Source of the DNA: an uncultured Porphyromonadaceae bacterium | GTDB lineage: Bacteria > Bacteroidota > Bacteroidia > Bacteroidales > Muribaculaceae | Direction of reading: 5' to 3' | Length of the DNA: 64,000 nucleotides | Assembly (NCBI GenBank): GCA_905202215.1 | Contig: CAJKRG010000002.1 | Location: forward strand, 1 to 64,000 | In this document: positions 8,532 to 17,646 of the stretch, piece by piece | How the letters are laid out: the number at the start of each line of letters is the position of its first letter | Position numbering within the stretch: position 1 is the stretch's first letter | Notes under the pieces: generated by a model | The model's input: the letters and a program-made list of their open reading frames with translations, nothing else | The model's database searches: none | Told to the model about the DNA's origin: nothing | Program-made: the position numbers and the translations under genes

Positions 8532-10598
8532 TTATCTCATCGGGCGACGACCCCCGGAACCGAACCCTCCGCGGTTGGTATTGCCGCGGTTAGTGCCTCC
8601 GAAACCGTTGCCGCTTCCGCCGAACGGGTCGTATGCGCCACCGAATTCGTCTTCTTCCTCTTCGTCCTCGCCCGGAGCTTTCTCTCCGCGTTTAAGCTTG
8701 GGTTTGTTTTTCTTTATGGCATAAGGTTTCTGGACGTCGACAGGAAGTTCGTAGATGTCCCATGTCTGTTCGACATCCCAGTTTTTTTTGAGTTCGAATT
8801 TTTTTGCGAAATAAAATACCTCTTCGGGCTGAATGGAGTCGCGCACGGAGCCCGTATCCCATTTTCCGTTGCCGTTTGTATCGAGAATCAGTCGTGCGTA
8901 ATAGGTGCCAGGGGTAAGGTAGGGAAGCTCGACGGTTGTGGTTCCTTTCGGCTTTACCGACTGGTATACGGGGGCATCCGACGAACTTAGCAACTGTACC
9001 ACTGCCTGAAGGCTATCGAGGCCGGGCAGCGAGAATATAAGTTTGGAATAGTCTTCGGTCTGCTTTGCCGAGAATTCCTGAGTGAATGGGCGGTTCCATA
9101 CATTATATATGCTCATTGCGGCAAGTGTGTCGACCTTGAGACGGTATTTGGCGCCCGGTTCCCACTCGAGATCGAAACGGCGCCGCATCAGCAGATTGGA
9201 AGAGTCGGGACGGAATTTTACGTCCAGTTCGGTCCATACGGTGTCGATGAGCATTTCGAGGTGTACACCGTTACTGTCGAGCCTTTCGAGAGGCAGCGAT
9301 GCCTCCAGCACGAGCGGCTTGTTCAGATCCTGTGTCTGCGAGAGTGTGCGCAGGGTCAGGTATTCCATATCGGGTGGCGGCAGGAATGTGGTGTCGCCTG
9401 TTATGGAGTCGACAGTGAATGCCGGCCGTTCGTCTTTCTTTTTTTTCTTTTCTTTTTCTTTCTTTTTTTTGTCAGGATCGCGGAAGTTGAACCGTAATGT
9501 GTCGGTCTTCCATGTCAACTGGTCAGTGGTGTCTGTACGGAAATATCCCACTGACAGGCGCAGGGAGTCGGACGCCACAATGGCTGTGTCGGCAATCCAG
9601 TATTCGAGAGTGTCGAGTGTGGCGTTGGCTTTCAGTCGGGCCCACTCGGATATGTCGGCGCCCGGAGTGCCTGCGCCGTCGACAATCGAGATCTTTGGCA
9701 GGCTGTCGGCCGGTGCTCCGAATGTAAGAGTTATGCGTCTTGCGTCGGGACGCTTGTAATCCGACAGGTAAGCTGATTTATAGTTTTCGTTGAACCAGCA
9801 CAGAAGGATGTCGTTCGGAAGATAACGTGTACCCTGACGCACTATGAGCGAGTCGGTGCGGTCGGCTGCATAGAGTGTGTCGGTCACTTCGATAGCCTCT
9901 GTATAGGGGCTGACGGTTACATCGTAGAAAGCAATGTCTTCCGAACGATCCCAGTGGTAGTCGCGGTTGAGGTCGTTGAGGGCATATATGCGGTACTGAC
10001 CTTCCTTGAGGTTCCTTAGAGTGAACTGACCGTATTGGTTGGTGCGGGCTATGCGCTCGAAGGGCAGCGTGTGGATCGCTGTGTCGGAAAGATTGCTGTA
10101 TACCCCCACAAGCATACCTTGTGCCGGCTCGAGGTTTTCGGCCTGCAGCACCATGCCGGATATGCGGAGGGTGTCGAGTGTGGGCCCTGTCGAGAAATCC
10201 ATGGCGAAACCGTCGAGGATATTACCTTCGTTGAGGTCTTTGATGGCATCGGCGAAGTCTATGGTATAGGTCGTGTTCGCCAGCAATGTGTCGCGGAAGT
10301 CGACAGTAAGACGCCGCCCGTTGGAACTCACGGTAGGAGGAGTCTTCTGTGCGGGTGAAACAACTACTTTCGAGAAAGCATCTTCAAGCTGTATGTTCTC
10401 GTCGAAAATGACGTTGATGCGTTTGGGCGTTGTGTTGACAGCGCCGGGAGCCGGATCTGAGCGGACGAAGACCGGTGGAAGTTCGTCGCGGGCGCCTCCT
10501 TCGGGACGTCCCATACTCGCGCATGCCGCGAGGAGGCTCGAAATCGCGCCCCATGCCAGCAGTCGCATGCCGAATCCGGTGCCTTTTCGCCCTGTCAT
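8532..10598 (-). CDS. Lipoprotein with N-terminal bacterial Ig-like (SbsA/Big_5) domain
   Basis: A 688-residue lipoprotein; the lipobox LLAAC puts the lipidated Cys at residue 26. Residues about 38-135 form a Big_5/SbsA-type Ig-like domain (DPAPGAVNTTPKRINVIFDE followed by NTTYTIDF). A carboxypeptidase-regulatory-like fold follows (YGQFTLRNLKEGQYRIYAL). A Lys/Glu-only stretch of about 14 residues lies near residue 380, encoded by a long purine tract, and the C-terminus is acidic then Gly/Asn/Arg-rich. It is conserved in Bacteroidetes with unknown function, probably facing the periplasm or surface. It follows the polyprenyl synthase gene by 3 bases. Confidence 0.82.
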   Translation of the reverse strand: MTGRKGTGFGMRLLAWGAISSLLAACASMGRPEGGARDELPPVFVRSDPAPGAVNTTPKRINVIFDENIQLEDAFSKVVVSPAQKTPPTVSSNGRRLTVDFRDTLLANTTYTIDFADAIKDLNEGNILDGFAMDFSTGPTLDTLRISGMVLQAENLEPAQGMLVGVYSNLSDTAIHTLPFERIARTNQYGQFTLRNLKEGQYRIYALNDLNRDYHWDRSEDIAFYDVTVSPYTEAIEVTDTLYAADRTDSLIVRQGTRYLPNDILLCWFNENYKSAYLSDYKRPDARRITLTFGAPADSLPKISIVDGAGTPGADISEWARLKANATLDTLEYWIADTAIVASDSLRLSVGYFRTDTTDQLTWKTDTLRFNFRDPDKKKKEKEKKKKKDERPAFTVDSITGDTTFLPPPDMEYLTLRTLSQTQDLNKPLVLEASLPLERLDSNGVHLEMLIDTVWTELDVKFRPDSSNLLMRRRFDLEWEPGAKYRLKVDTLAAMSIYNVWNRPFTQEFSAKQTEDYSKLIFSLPGLDSLQAVVQLLSSSDAPVYQSVKPKGTTTVELPYLTPGTYYARLILDTNGNGKWDTGSVRDSIQPEEVFYFAKKFELKKNWDVEQTWDIYELPVDVQKPYAIKKNKPKLKRGEKAPGEDEEEEDEFGGAYDPFGGSGNGFGGTNRGNTNRGGFGSGGRRPMR

Positions 10599-10601
10599 GT
10601 T

Positions 10602-11576
10602 TCAGAATTGTCGGGAAATGGTGAAATCGAAAAGTTCCTCGAGTTCGCGGCGGTTTTCCGATTCGGGGAAAATAGAAAGGCATTTGTAGGCCTGCTTACG
10701 CAGTTCTTCCATAGCCTCGAACGCATAGTCTATGCCTCCGTTCTCGCGGGCAAAGCCCTGGATACGGGCAATATCGGCGTCGGAAAGGCCGTCGGTGTCG
10801 AGCATAGCCTTTATTTCGGCGCAGCCCGGCAGCTCGCTGCGGCCGAGGACGTAGAGCAGCGGAAGCGATATTTTCCCTTCGCGCAGATCGTTGCCGGTCG
10901 GCTTTCCGACAATTTCCGATGGAAAATAGTCGAAGATATCGTCGCGAATCTGAAAACAGCGTCCGAAAAGTAGGGCATACTTCGAGAGAGCTTCGAAACG
11001 TTCGTCGTCGACGCCTGCTGCCAGACATCCCATTTCGGCGCTTGCCACGAAAAGCGACGCGGTCTTGTAGTCGATAATGCGATAGTAATTCTCTTCGGTG
11101 AGAGTGTGCTCGCGGGCATTGTAGATCTGGTCGATCTCGCCGAGAGAGAGGCTTCGTCCGAGTTTGCACAAGACATCGACAATACGGATATCGCCCGTAG
11201 AGATAGCCTGCTGCATGGCCGACGATGTGAAATAGTCGCCGACCAGGACGGCTATATGATTGTCCCATACGGTGTTGACGGTAGGACGTCCGCGGCGTGT
11301 CGGTGAATTGTCTACAACATCGTCGTGAATCAGCGATGCATTGTGCAGCAACTCGACCGCTACAGCCGAGGCGAGCGCTTTTTCATTGTCGCAGCCGAAC
11401 AATCCGGCGCACAGAAAGACCATGAGTGGTCGGATCTGTTTGCCTTTGGTGCGGAGCAACGACAGCACTATCTTATCCATCAAGGTATTGGATCCCTTGA
11501 GCTGTAATGCGATCCGCTCGTTGAGACGGTCGAGCTCGTCACGGTGCTTATATGTTATGGCTTCCAGAGTAGTCAT
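10602..11576 (-). CDS. Polyprenyl diphosphate synthase
   Basis: A 324-residue all-helical trans-isoprenyl diphosphate synthase. The first Asp-rich motif is in LIHDDVVDNSPTRRGRPTVN and the second in QIRDDIFDYF, both complete, with the conserved KGKQIRP substrate-binding segment near the N-terminus. It makes a long-chain isoprenoid, probably the menaquinone side chain. The ATG at 11576 is preferred; the upstream TTG at 11597 lies inside the predicted promoter. First gene of a unit with the Ig-like lipoprotein. Confidence 0.93.
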   Translation of the reverse strand: MTTLEAITYKHRDELDRLNERIALQLKGSNTLMDKIVLSLLRTKGKQIRPLMVFLCAGLFGCDNEKALASAVAVELLHNASLIHDDVVDNSPTRRGRPTVNTVWDNHIAVLVGDYFTSSAMQQAISTGDIRIVDVLCKLGRSLSLGEIDQIYNAREHTLTEENYYRIIDYKTASLFVASAEMGCLAAGVDDERFEALSKYALLFGRCFQIRDDIFDYFPSEIVGKPTGNDLREGKISLPLLYVLGRSELPGCAEIKAMLDTDGLSDADIARIQGFARENGGIDYAFEAMEELRKQAYKCLSIFPESENRRELEELFDFTISRQF

Positions 11577-11594
11577 TGAATGCTCAATATTTTG

Positions 11595-11602
11595 CAAAAG
11601 TA
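11595..11602 (-). promoter_or_regulatory. Predicted promoter -7 element of the polyprenyl synthase gene
   Basis: Minus strand TACTTTTG, a TAnnTTTG match, 18 bases before the ATG at 11576. Its presence argues against the upstream TTG as start. Confidence 0.5.
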
Positions 11603-11738
11603 CAAAAAAAACGGGAATCGCATAAAAAATATGACGCGTCCAATGCTATCTTGGCGTAGTGCTCAGAGATAAATTGGCATGATTGCAACGATTAATGAAT
11701 TTTAACGGTTGGTGCCTATGCTTTTGGAGGCGTTTAGC

Positions 11739-11746
11739 TAATTTTG
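11739..11746 (+). promoter_or_regulatory. Predicted promoter -7 element very close to the porin start
   Basis: TAATTTTG, a perfect TAnnTTTG match, ending 8 bases before the ATG at 11755. If used, transcription would start only a few bases before the start codon. Confidence 0.4.
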
Positions 11747-11754
11747 TGGTCGCA

Positions 11755-13764
11755 ATGAATCTGATTCACAAACTGACAGTGTCGGCGGCGGCTTTGTCGC
11801 TCGCCGTTATGCCTTTATCGGCCCAGCGGGCCGGTGATAGCGGTCATACACATACGGGCCATCCCAAAAAGGTTGTGGTGGCACCGTCCTATGCATGGAA
11901 ATTGCTTTCGCCGCTCGGGTTGCGGGAGGAAGCCTCCATTGATACTCTTTTTGAGAACTACAGTTTCCAGTCGGTACCGTCGGCTGTTTCCGATGCGTGG
12001 GCCACGACCGGCAATCTTGGCGGAGAAGGTCTCAATATGATCTTCAGCGAGCGAGCTCCTATCAGCGACTTCTTTTTCCGCGATGCTCTCAGTCATTGGC
12101 TTCCTTCCGAATCCAAACAGAAGTTCTACAACACACGTATACCGATGACTTTGCTGTCGTTCAACTCGTCGGGCGGTCGCGAGACGGCGCAGGAACGGCT
12201 TCAGACAACTTTTTCGGGAAATATCAACGCCAAGGCCCAGGTGGGCGCAATGCTCGACTATCTCTATTCGAAGGGCAGCTACAACTATCAGGCGACCAAA
12301 GATCTGGCATGGGGCGTTTCGGGTTCGTATCTCGGTGACAGATATGAATTTCAGGGATTTTTCAACCATTACAATATGGTCAACAAGGAGAACGGCGGCA
12401 TTACCGACATGCTCTATATCACTGATCCGGCCGAACTGCAGGGCGGTGTGTCGTCGATCGACTCGAAATCGATTCCGACCAATCTAAAGGACGCCCATAC
12501 ACGCCAGTCGGGCGACGAATTGTATTTGAACAACCGATATAAAGTAGGCTACTGGCACGAGGAGACGGTAGACGACACTACAACGGTCCGTACATATATT
12601 CCTGTCTCGTCATTTATCTATACTCTCAAATACAGATCGTCGAAACATCTTTTTATCGACACTTCGCCGACAGAAACACGCGAGTACTTCGAAAACACAT
12701 ATCTCAATCCCGACTATACCCGCGACCGCACTACATACTGGTCGATTTCGAATATCTTCGGAGTGTCGTTGCTCGAAGGTTTCCATAAGTATGCCAAGTT
12801 CGGTCTGGCAGCCTATGTGTCGCATCAGGTGCGGAAATATAACATGACTCCCGACACTCTCGACCGTACCAATCCAGATCTCGGCCTCACTCCCTTTCCT
12901 GAAGGCATCGGTGTGGCTCCCTCGAAAACCGAACAGCTTGCATATGTAGGCGCGCAGCTTACGAAGCAGCGCGGTTCGATTCTTACCTATGAGGCTACTG
13001 GTGAAATCGGTTTCCTCGGGCCAGTGGCGGGAGATCTGAAACTCGACGGAATGGTGAGGACGCGATTCCCGTTTATCGGCGACAGCCTCGCGATAACGGC
13101 TTTCGGAAAATTCCATAACACCGAGGCACCGTATCTTACCAAAAACTATATATCGAACCATTTCGTGTGGCAGAATGATTTCGGCAAGGTACGCGACCTG
13201 TCGTTCGGCGGCGAGCTGGCTTATCCTCGCACACGCACCCGTCTCGGCGTACGCGTATCGAATCTTCAGAATCATATCTATTTCGATGCCGCGGGGATGC
13301 CGCGTCAGCACGGTGGCAGTGTTCAGGTTCTTAGTGTGTCGCTCGAACAGAATTTCAAATTGGGTATTCTCCACTGGGATAACCGGGTGACATATCAGAC
13401 TACCTCGGACGACGCTGTCCTGCCGCTTCCCGAGATCGCTGTCTACAGCAATCTTTATCTTCTGGGGAGAATCGCCACACTCCATTTCCAGCTCGGAATA
13501 GACTGCGACTACTACACCAAGTACTATGCTCCGGGTTTTCAGCCTGCACTCGCCGTTTTTACAAATCAGCGGGAGATGAAGATAGGCAACTATCCTTTCT
13601 GCAACGCCTATGTCAACATGAAACTGAGTAAGACACGTTTCTATGTCATGTACTCGCATGCGAACCAGGGCCTGTTCGGGGGCAGCAATTATTTCTCGAT
13701 GCCATATTACCCCCTGAATCCCCATCGGCTTCAGATAGGAATCTCGGTAGACTTCGCCAACTGA
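11755..13764 (+). CDS. Putative porin (Porin_10-type outer-membrane protein)
   Basis: A 669-residue outer-membrane protein. ATG 11755 begins a clean signal peptide (MNLIHKLTVSAAALSLAVMPLSA then Gln). The mature part is rich in alternating aromatic and polar beta-strands, has no TonB plug, and ends in a phenylalanine-containing strand (IGISVDFAN), the mark of an outer-membrane barrel. An N-terminal segment of about 100 residues with LSPLGLREEASIDTL precedes the barrel, as in the Bacteroidetes Porin_10 group. Substrate unknown. It is the only plus-strand gene in the first 17 kb and converges on a decayed gene block. Confidence 0.82.
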   Translation: MNLIHKLTVSAAALSLAVMPLSAQRAGDSGHTHTGHPKKVVVAPSYAWKLLSPLGLREEASIDTLFENYSFQSVPSAVSDAWATTGNLGGEGLNMIFSERAPISDFFFRDALSHWLPSESKQKFYNTRIPMTLLSFNSSGGRETAQERLQTTFSGNINAKAQVGAMLDYLYSKGSYNYQATKDLAWGVSGSYLGDRYEFQGFFNHYNMVNKENGGITDMLYITDPAELQGGVSSIDSKSIPTNLKDAHTRQSGDELYLNNRYKVGYWHEETVDDTTTVRTYIPVSSFIYTLKYRSSKHLFIDTSPTETREYFENTYLNPDYTRDRTTYWSISNIFGVSLLEGFHKYAKFGLAAYVSHQVRKYNMTPDTLDRTNPDLGLTPFPEGIGVAPSKTEQLAYVGAQLTKQRGSILTYEATGEIGFLGPVAGDLKLDGMVRTRFPFIGDSLAITAFGKFHNTEAPYLTKNYISNHFVWQNDFGKVRDLSFGGELAYPRTRTRLGVRVSNLQNHIYFDAAGMPRQHGGSVQVLSVSLEQNFKLGILHWDNRVTYQTTSDDAVLPLPEIAVYSNLYLLGRIATLHFQLGIDCDYYTKYYAPGFQPALAVFTNQREMKIGNYPFCNAYVNMKLSKTRFYVMYSHANQGLFGGSNYFSMPYYPLNPHRLQIGISVDFAN

Positions 13765-13770
13765 TCCGTA

Positions 13771-14346
13771 CTACAATACGATGGTCTGAGGAGTCAGGTT
13801 CGGATCGTGTGTCGCCCATGATGCTAAGCAGGAATCGCTGATACTCATTTCGCGTATCCATTCGAGGGTTCTGCGAAGATCTGATTTGTCGGAATATGGC
13901 CCCGGCAGTATCATTTCCTGCCAGGAACGGGACGAATATCCGCCGTCGGCAAACATCAGCACATATTTTCCGCCTTTACTTACCAGCATTCCGCATAGGC
14001 CTTGTGTATGTCCGGCGATATCGACGAGCTGCACGGAGCCGTCATCGAAGAGATCGTATGATTTTCCGAAGGGACCTATTCCGGTATCTGAAAAATCAAA
14101 AGGCTGCAGGGGGGGGAGACCTTTCCACAGATCGGGCCACTAGCGTATGCGGTTCTTCAGTCGGGAGGCGGCTTCAAGTTCGGGACGCGACACAAGAAGA
14201 TTTTTTGCTTCGGAGACATCGCGGAGTCCCGATACATGGTCGACATCGAGATGTGACAGGACAACATAGTCGAGGTCGGACGGCATATATCCCAGTCGGA
14301 GAAGTTGTTCTTTTACCGATTGACCTTCGGGTAGTCGGCCCGCACT
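13771..14346 (-). pseudogene. Truncated MBL-fold hydrolase remnant with internal stop
   Basis: The reading frame encodes the C-terminal part of a metallo-beta-lactamase-fold hydrolase of the lactonase-like group: SHLDVDHVSGL is the HxDxDH metal motif, and later GHTQG and FADGGY carry further metal-site residues. The first 60 or so residues of the domain are missing; the frame instead continues into an oxidoreductase fragment. An in-frame TAG at 14140-14142 interrupts the domain just before WPDLWKG; reading through it, the frame is open to the natural end at 13771. I infer a dead gene that was joined to its neighbour by deletion. Confidence 0.75.
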
Positions 14347-14823
14347 GATGAGTTGTGCGGCAACGAAATGGCCCATGTCGGAAGCTGAGATCGAAAATTT
14401 CAATCCTTTGCCGTCGAGCGACGCGTTTACATCTCTCCGCGGTCGGGTATCCTTCACTGTGGTGAGGCGTATGATTGTCCAGTCGAGTCCGCTGTTTTCT
14501 ATGTCAGTTTCCATGCGGTTTTTATCGTCAATGATTGGCACAAACCATTTCTGAAATACCGGAAGAACGAAACTGCGGTATATCCAGAGAAGATAAGTCC
14601 AGCTGTCGTCGGCTTCGATGGCGCTTATGGCGATCAGTCGTTTTACTCCTTCTGCCTTCATTGCTGCTATGATGAGACGGCTGGTTTCGGAAACACACGT
14701 CATAGGGGCGCCGTTGCCGCGGCCTCCGATGCCCAGCGACTGTATTACGGCATCCTTACCTTTTATGACGGCGCGTAAAGTCTCCTGGTCGGTAACATCG
14801 CCCGTCACTACGTGGAGTTTTTT
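14346..14823 (-). pseudogene. Truncated NAD(P)H-binding oxidoreductase remnant
   Basis: About 155 residues match the middle and end of an atypical short-chain NAD(P)-binding protein (VVTGDVTDQETLRAVIKGKDAV, then SETSRLIIAAMKAEGVKRLI and the LDWTIIRLT segment). The N-terminal glycine-rich nucleotide-binding motif and roughly 50 residues are absent. A GTG at 14808 is the only possible start and lies inside the domain. The 5' end abuts the AraC fragment at a run of seven A on the coding strand, and the 3' end runs into the MBL fragment. Confidence 0.72.
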
Positions 14824-15353
14824 TGTCGTTTTCTTTTATAGCGGCAAGAAAGTTGTTGAATATCATGTCTTCGCGCGTCAGACGCCGCCCTTCGAGCGGA
14901 CGATTGGCGAAATAAGCTTCGCAGACTCTCAGACACAAAAGTTTGTCCCAGACGGTTGATATAGTCGTTGTGGATAATGTCGAAGAGTCCATGTAAGACA
15001 TCCGGATCCCGTGGAGCTGAGGACAGTGCGTCGAGTATTGCGATTTCCTCTGCTTCTGTCGCGGAAATGCGTACCACCGGATTATTGCGCATATGCATGC
15101 AGTCTTTGATTGGAATCCGGCTCACTACCTCATAGTATGCCTCTACATTATCCTGATTGAGTATTCCGTCGAAATCTTTGCTCCGATCGAGCAGTCGTGT
15201 GAAGACACTCGGAGCATAAAGGCATAGATCGTTGACGGCGATTTCGTATATTTTATCGCCTATCATGATCTTTGCCGATCCTTTCACACATAGAAAGAAC
15301 CCGTATTTATAGACCGGAATTTCTGATTCTGTAATATTACGCTGATTTGGCAT
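14823..15353 (-). pseudogene. Truncated, frameshifted AraC-type regulator remnant
   Basis: ATG 15353 opens a frame whose first 135 residues look like the cupin-type sensor domain of a Bacteroidales AraC regulator (ITESEIPVYKYGFFLCVKG, LCLYAPSVFTRLL). Near 14940 the similarity shifts to another frame, which then reads LLCLRVCEAYFANRPLEG and MIFNNFLAAIKEND, the linker just before the helix-turn-helix domain. The DNA-binding domain itself is absent. A frameshift plus loss of the DNA-binding half means the product cannot be a normal regulator. Confidence 0.72.
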
Positions 15354-15362
15354 ATTGCACAA

Positions 15363-15485
15363 TCATTTTTTATCAAATATACTATAAACAACAATACCGA
15401 CAGGTATCATGCTCATCGCAATGACCACAATTTGCAGAATTGCCCAATCTTTCGTGCTTATCGCCCAGCCTTTTCTGACTGTCAT
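15363..15485 (-). CDS. Possible 40-residue single-pass membrane protein
   Basis: ATG 15485 to TGA 15363 encodes 40 residues: a short basic start (MTVRKGW), a strongly hydrophobic segment of about 20 residues (ILQIVVIAMSMIPVGIVVYS) and a final FDKK. It lies between the htpG terminator and the AraC remnant. The start codon is 6 bases past the terminator arm and no clear ribosome-binding site is visible, so it may be chance or a degraded gene. Confidence 0.3.
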   Translation of the reverse strand: MTVRKGWAISTKDWAILQIVVIAMSMIPVGIVVYSIFDKK

Positions 15486-15490
15486 AGGAT

Positions 15491-15526
15491 AAAAAAACGG
15501 TGCCACGGAAGTTCCGGGGCACCGTT
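15491..15526 (-). terminator. Rho-independent terminator of htpG
   Basis: Arms CGGTGCC and GGCACCG (extended by A:T pairs) enclose a 13-base loop; on the minus strand the hairpin is followed by seven T. It lies 23 bases after the htpG stop codon. Confidence 0.85.
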
Positions 15527-15548
15527 GTGTGACTGAATATTTCTGATC

Positions 15549-17594
15549 TTATTTGAGGAGGTCGATGGAACGGGCTATGAAGTCGCTGAGATGACGACCT
15601 TTCAGAAGACCGTTTGCGAGGAGAGCGAGGTCTACGAGCTGGTTGACCTTGGGCGCTCCTGCGGCGTAAGCATCGATGGCATTGTTCTGTTCGGTGCGAG
15701 CTTCGCCGACGGCTTTTTCGAGATCTTCGACTTTCTGCTTGGCTTCCGGTGACATCGGTTGGTCGCCAGAGGCATTGCGAGCCGCGTTGATGGCTTCGTT
15801 GTCGGAGTCGATTTTCTCGGCGAGAGGTTTCACTTTTGCGTCAAGGGCTTCGTCGGCCTTGGCAGTGATTTCTTTTACAAGAGGATGCTCGGTGTTGACT
15901 ACGAGGGTGTAGCTGTCGGGAAGTTCACCGTAGAAACTCATGCCGGGCTGAAGGGCTGCCATTTCTTTCATACGGCGCATATATTCGTTCTGTGTGAGCA
16001 CTACCGGCTCGCCATTCTCGCCAAGTGCTTCGAACTGAACTACAAAGCTGGTCTTCTCTACTTTTCGGGTGCCGTTCTCGAAAAGGCGCGAGAGGATAGT
16101 CCGCTGTACAGGTGTGAGGTCGGCGACTTTGCGGTCGGACTTGCGGATAAGGTTGTCGACAACGTCGGAATCGACACGTACCAGCGAAGTGTTCTCGAGT
16201 TTGTGCTCGAGAAGGCCGACAAAGTGGTTGTCAAGCTGTCCGTCGAGAAGGAGTACGTTATAGCCCTTGTCGTTGGCGGATTTGATATAGTTGTACTGGG
16301 CGGTAGGATCGGTTGCGTAGAGATATACGACCTTGCCTTCGGCGTCGGTCTGGTTGGCCTCTACGAGAGTTTTATATTCGTCGAGAGTATAATAACGGCC
16401 TTCGGTATCCTTGAGCAGCATGAATTTCATGGCGGCGTCGCAGAATTTTTCGTCGGTCAGCATGCCGTAGACAATGAAAATGCGGATATCATCCCACTTC
16501 TTTTCGAAATCGGCGCGGTCGGCCTTGAAGAGTTCGCCGAGACGCGATGCAACTTTCTTGGTGATATATCCCGATATTTTCTTGACTGCGGTATCGGCCT
16601 GAAGATATGAGCGCGATACATTCAGAGGAATGTCGGGGGAATCGATGACGCCCTGAAGCAGCTGCATGAATTCGGGCACTACGCCTTCGACAGAGTCGGT
16701 GACGAATACCTGATTGCAATAGAGCTGTATACGGTTGCGGTTGATGTCGAAATTATTCTTGATTTTGGGGAAGAACAGAATGCCGGTGAGATTGAACGGA
16801 TAGTCGACGTTGAGGTGGATCCAGAAGAGCGGCTCGTCCTGGCCCGGATAGAGTTCCTGATAGAACTTGCGGTAGTCCTCGTCGGTCAGTTCGGAAGGTT
16901 TCTTCATCCACTGTGGTTCGGTATTGTTTACCACCAGGTCGCGGTCTGAATCAACCCATTTGCCGTCTTTATATTCCTGTTCCTTGCCTGAAATTACGGG
17001 CACGGGAAGGAAGCGGCAGTATTTGCGAAGGAGCATGTCGACGCGCTGCTGCTCGAGGAATTCCTTGCTTTCGTCATCGATATAGAGAATGATGTCGGTG
17101 CCTCGCTCGGTGCGGTCGCCTTTGCCCATGCTGTATTCGGGCGAGCCGTCGCACTCCCAGCGTACCGATTCGGCGCCGTCCTGCCAGGACAGAGTATTGA
17201 TCACAACTTTTTTGGCCACCATGAATGCCGAGTAGAAGCCCAGACCGAAGTGACCGATGATGTTGGCGGCGGTGTCTTTATATTTGTTGAGGAATTCCTC
17301 GGCGCCGGAGAATGCTATCTGGTTGATGTATTTGTCGACGTCTTCGGCTGTCATGCCTATGCCGCGGTCGCTTACTGTAAGCGTACCGGCTTCCTTGTCG
17401 ACTGTCACGCGTACGTCGAGGGTGCCGAGTTCGCCTTTGAATTCGCCGAACGATGACAGGGCGCGGATTTTCTGAGTGGCGTCGACAGCGTTCGATGCCA
17501 GTTCACGAAGGAAAATTTCGTGGTCGCTGTATAGAAATTTTTTGATGACCGGGAAGATATTCTCGGTCGTTACTCCGATTGTTCCTTTTTGCAT
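15549..17594 (-). CDS. htpG: Molecular chaperone HtpG (Hsp90)
   Basis: A 681-residue Hsp90 homologue. The N-terminal GHKL ATPase domain shows ELASNAVDA, DRGIGMT and GHFGLGFYSAFMV, the nucleotide-binding motifs. The middle domain carries the SRSYLQ catalytic-loop segment (PLNVSRSYLQAD), and the C-terminal 180 residues form the dimerisation domain. It folds client proteins in the cytosol using ATP. Compared with E. coli HtpG it is about 50 residues longer, which is normal for Bacteroidales. It has its own terminator, and a tandem CTGACATT motif lies in a palindrome about 65 bases upstream. Confidence 0.97.
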   Translation of the reverse strand: MQKGTIGVTTENIFPVIKKFLYSDHEIFLRELASNAVDATQKIRALSSFGEFKGELGTLDVRVTVDKEAGTLTVSDRGIGMTAEDVDKYINQIAFSGAEEFLNKYKDTAANIIGHFGLGFYSAFMVAKKVVINTLSWQDGAESVRWECDGSPEYSMGKGDRTERGTDIILYIDDESKEFLEQQRVDMLLRKYCRFLPVPVISGKEQEYKDGKWVDSDRDLVVNNTEPQWMKKPSELTDEDYRKFYQELYPGQDEPLFWIHLNVDYPFNLTGILFFPKIKNNFDINRNRIQLYCNQVFVTDSVEGVVPEFMQLLQGVIDSPDIPLNVSRSYLQADTAVKKISGYITKKVASRLGELFKADRADFEKKWDDIRIFIVYGMLTDEKFCDAAMKFMLLKDTEGRYYTLDEYKTLVEANQTDAEGKVVYLYATDPTAQYNYIKSANDKGYNVLLLDGQLDNHFVGLLEHKLENTSLVRVDSDVVDNLIRKSDRKVADLTPVQRTILSRLFENGTRKVEKTSFVVQFEALGENGEPVVLTQNEYMRRMKEMAALQPGMSFYGELPDSYTLVVNTEHPLVKEITAKADEALDAKVKPLAEKIDSDNEAINAARNASGDQPMSPEAKQKVEDLEKAVGEARTEQNNAIDAYAAGAPKVNQLVDLALLANGLLKGRHLSDFIARSIDLLK

Positions 17595-17646
17595 ATGAAG
17601 TGATTTTTAATATTCCATTTGTAATAACAACTGCAAAAACAATGCC

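Noticed and set aside
12610..13725. A 371-codon minus-strand open frame opposite the Porin_10-type gene
   Set aside because: The plus-strand gene has signal peptide and barrel features; the minus frame has none.
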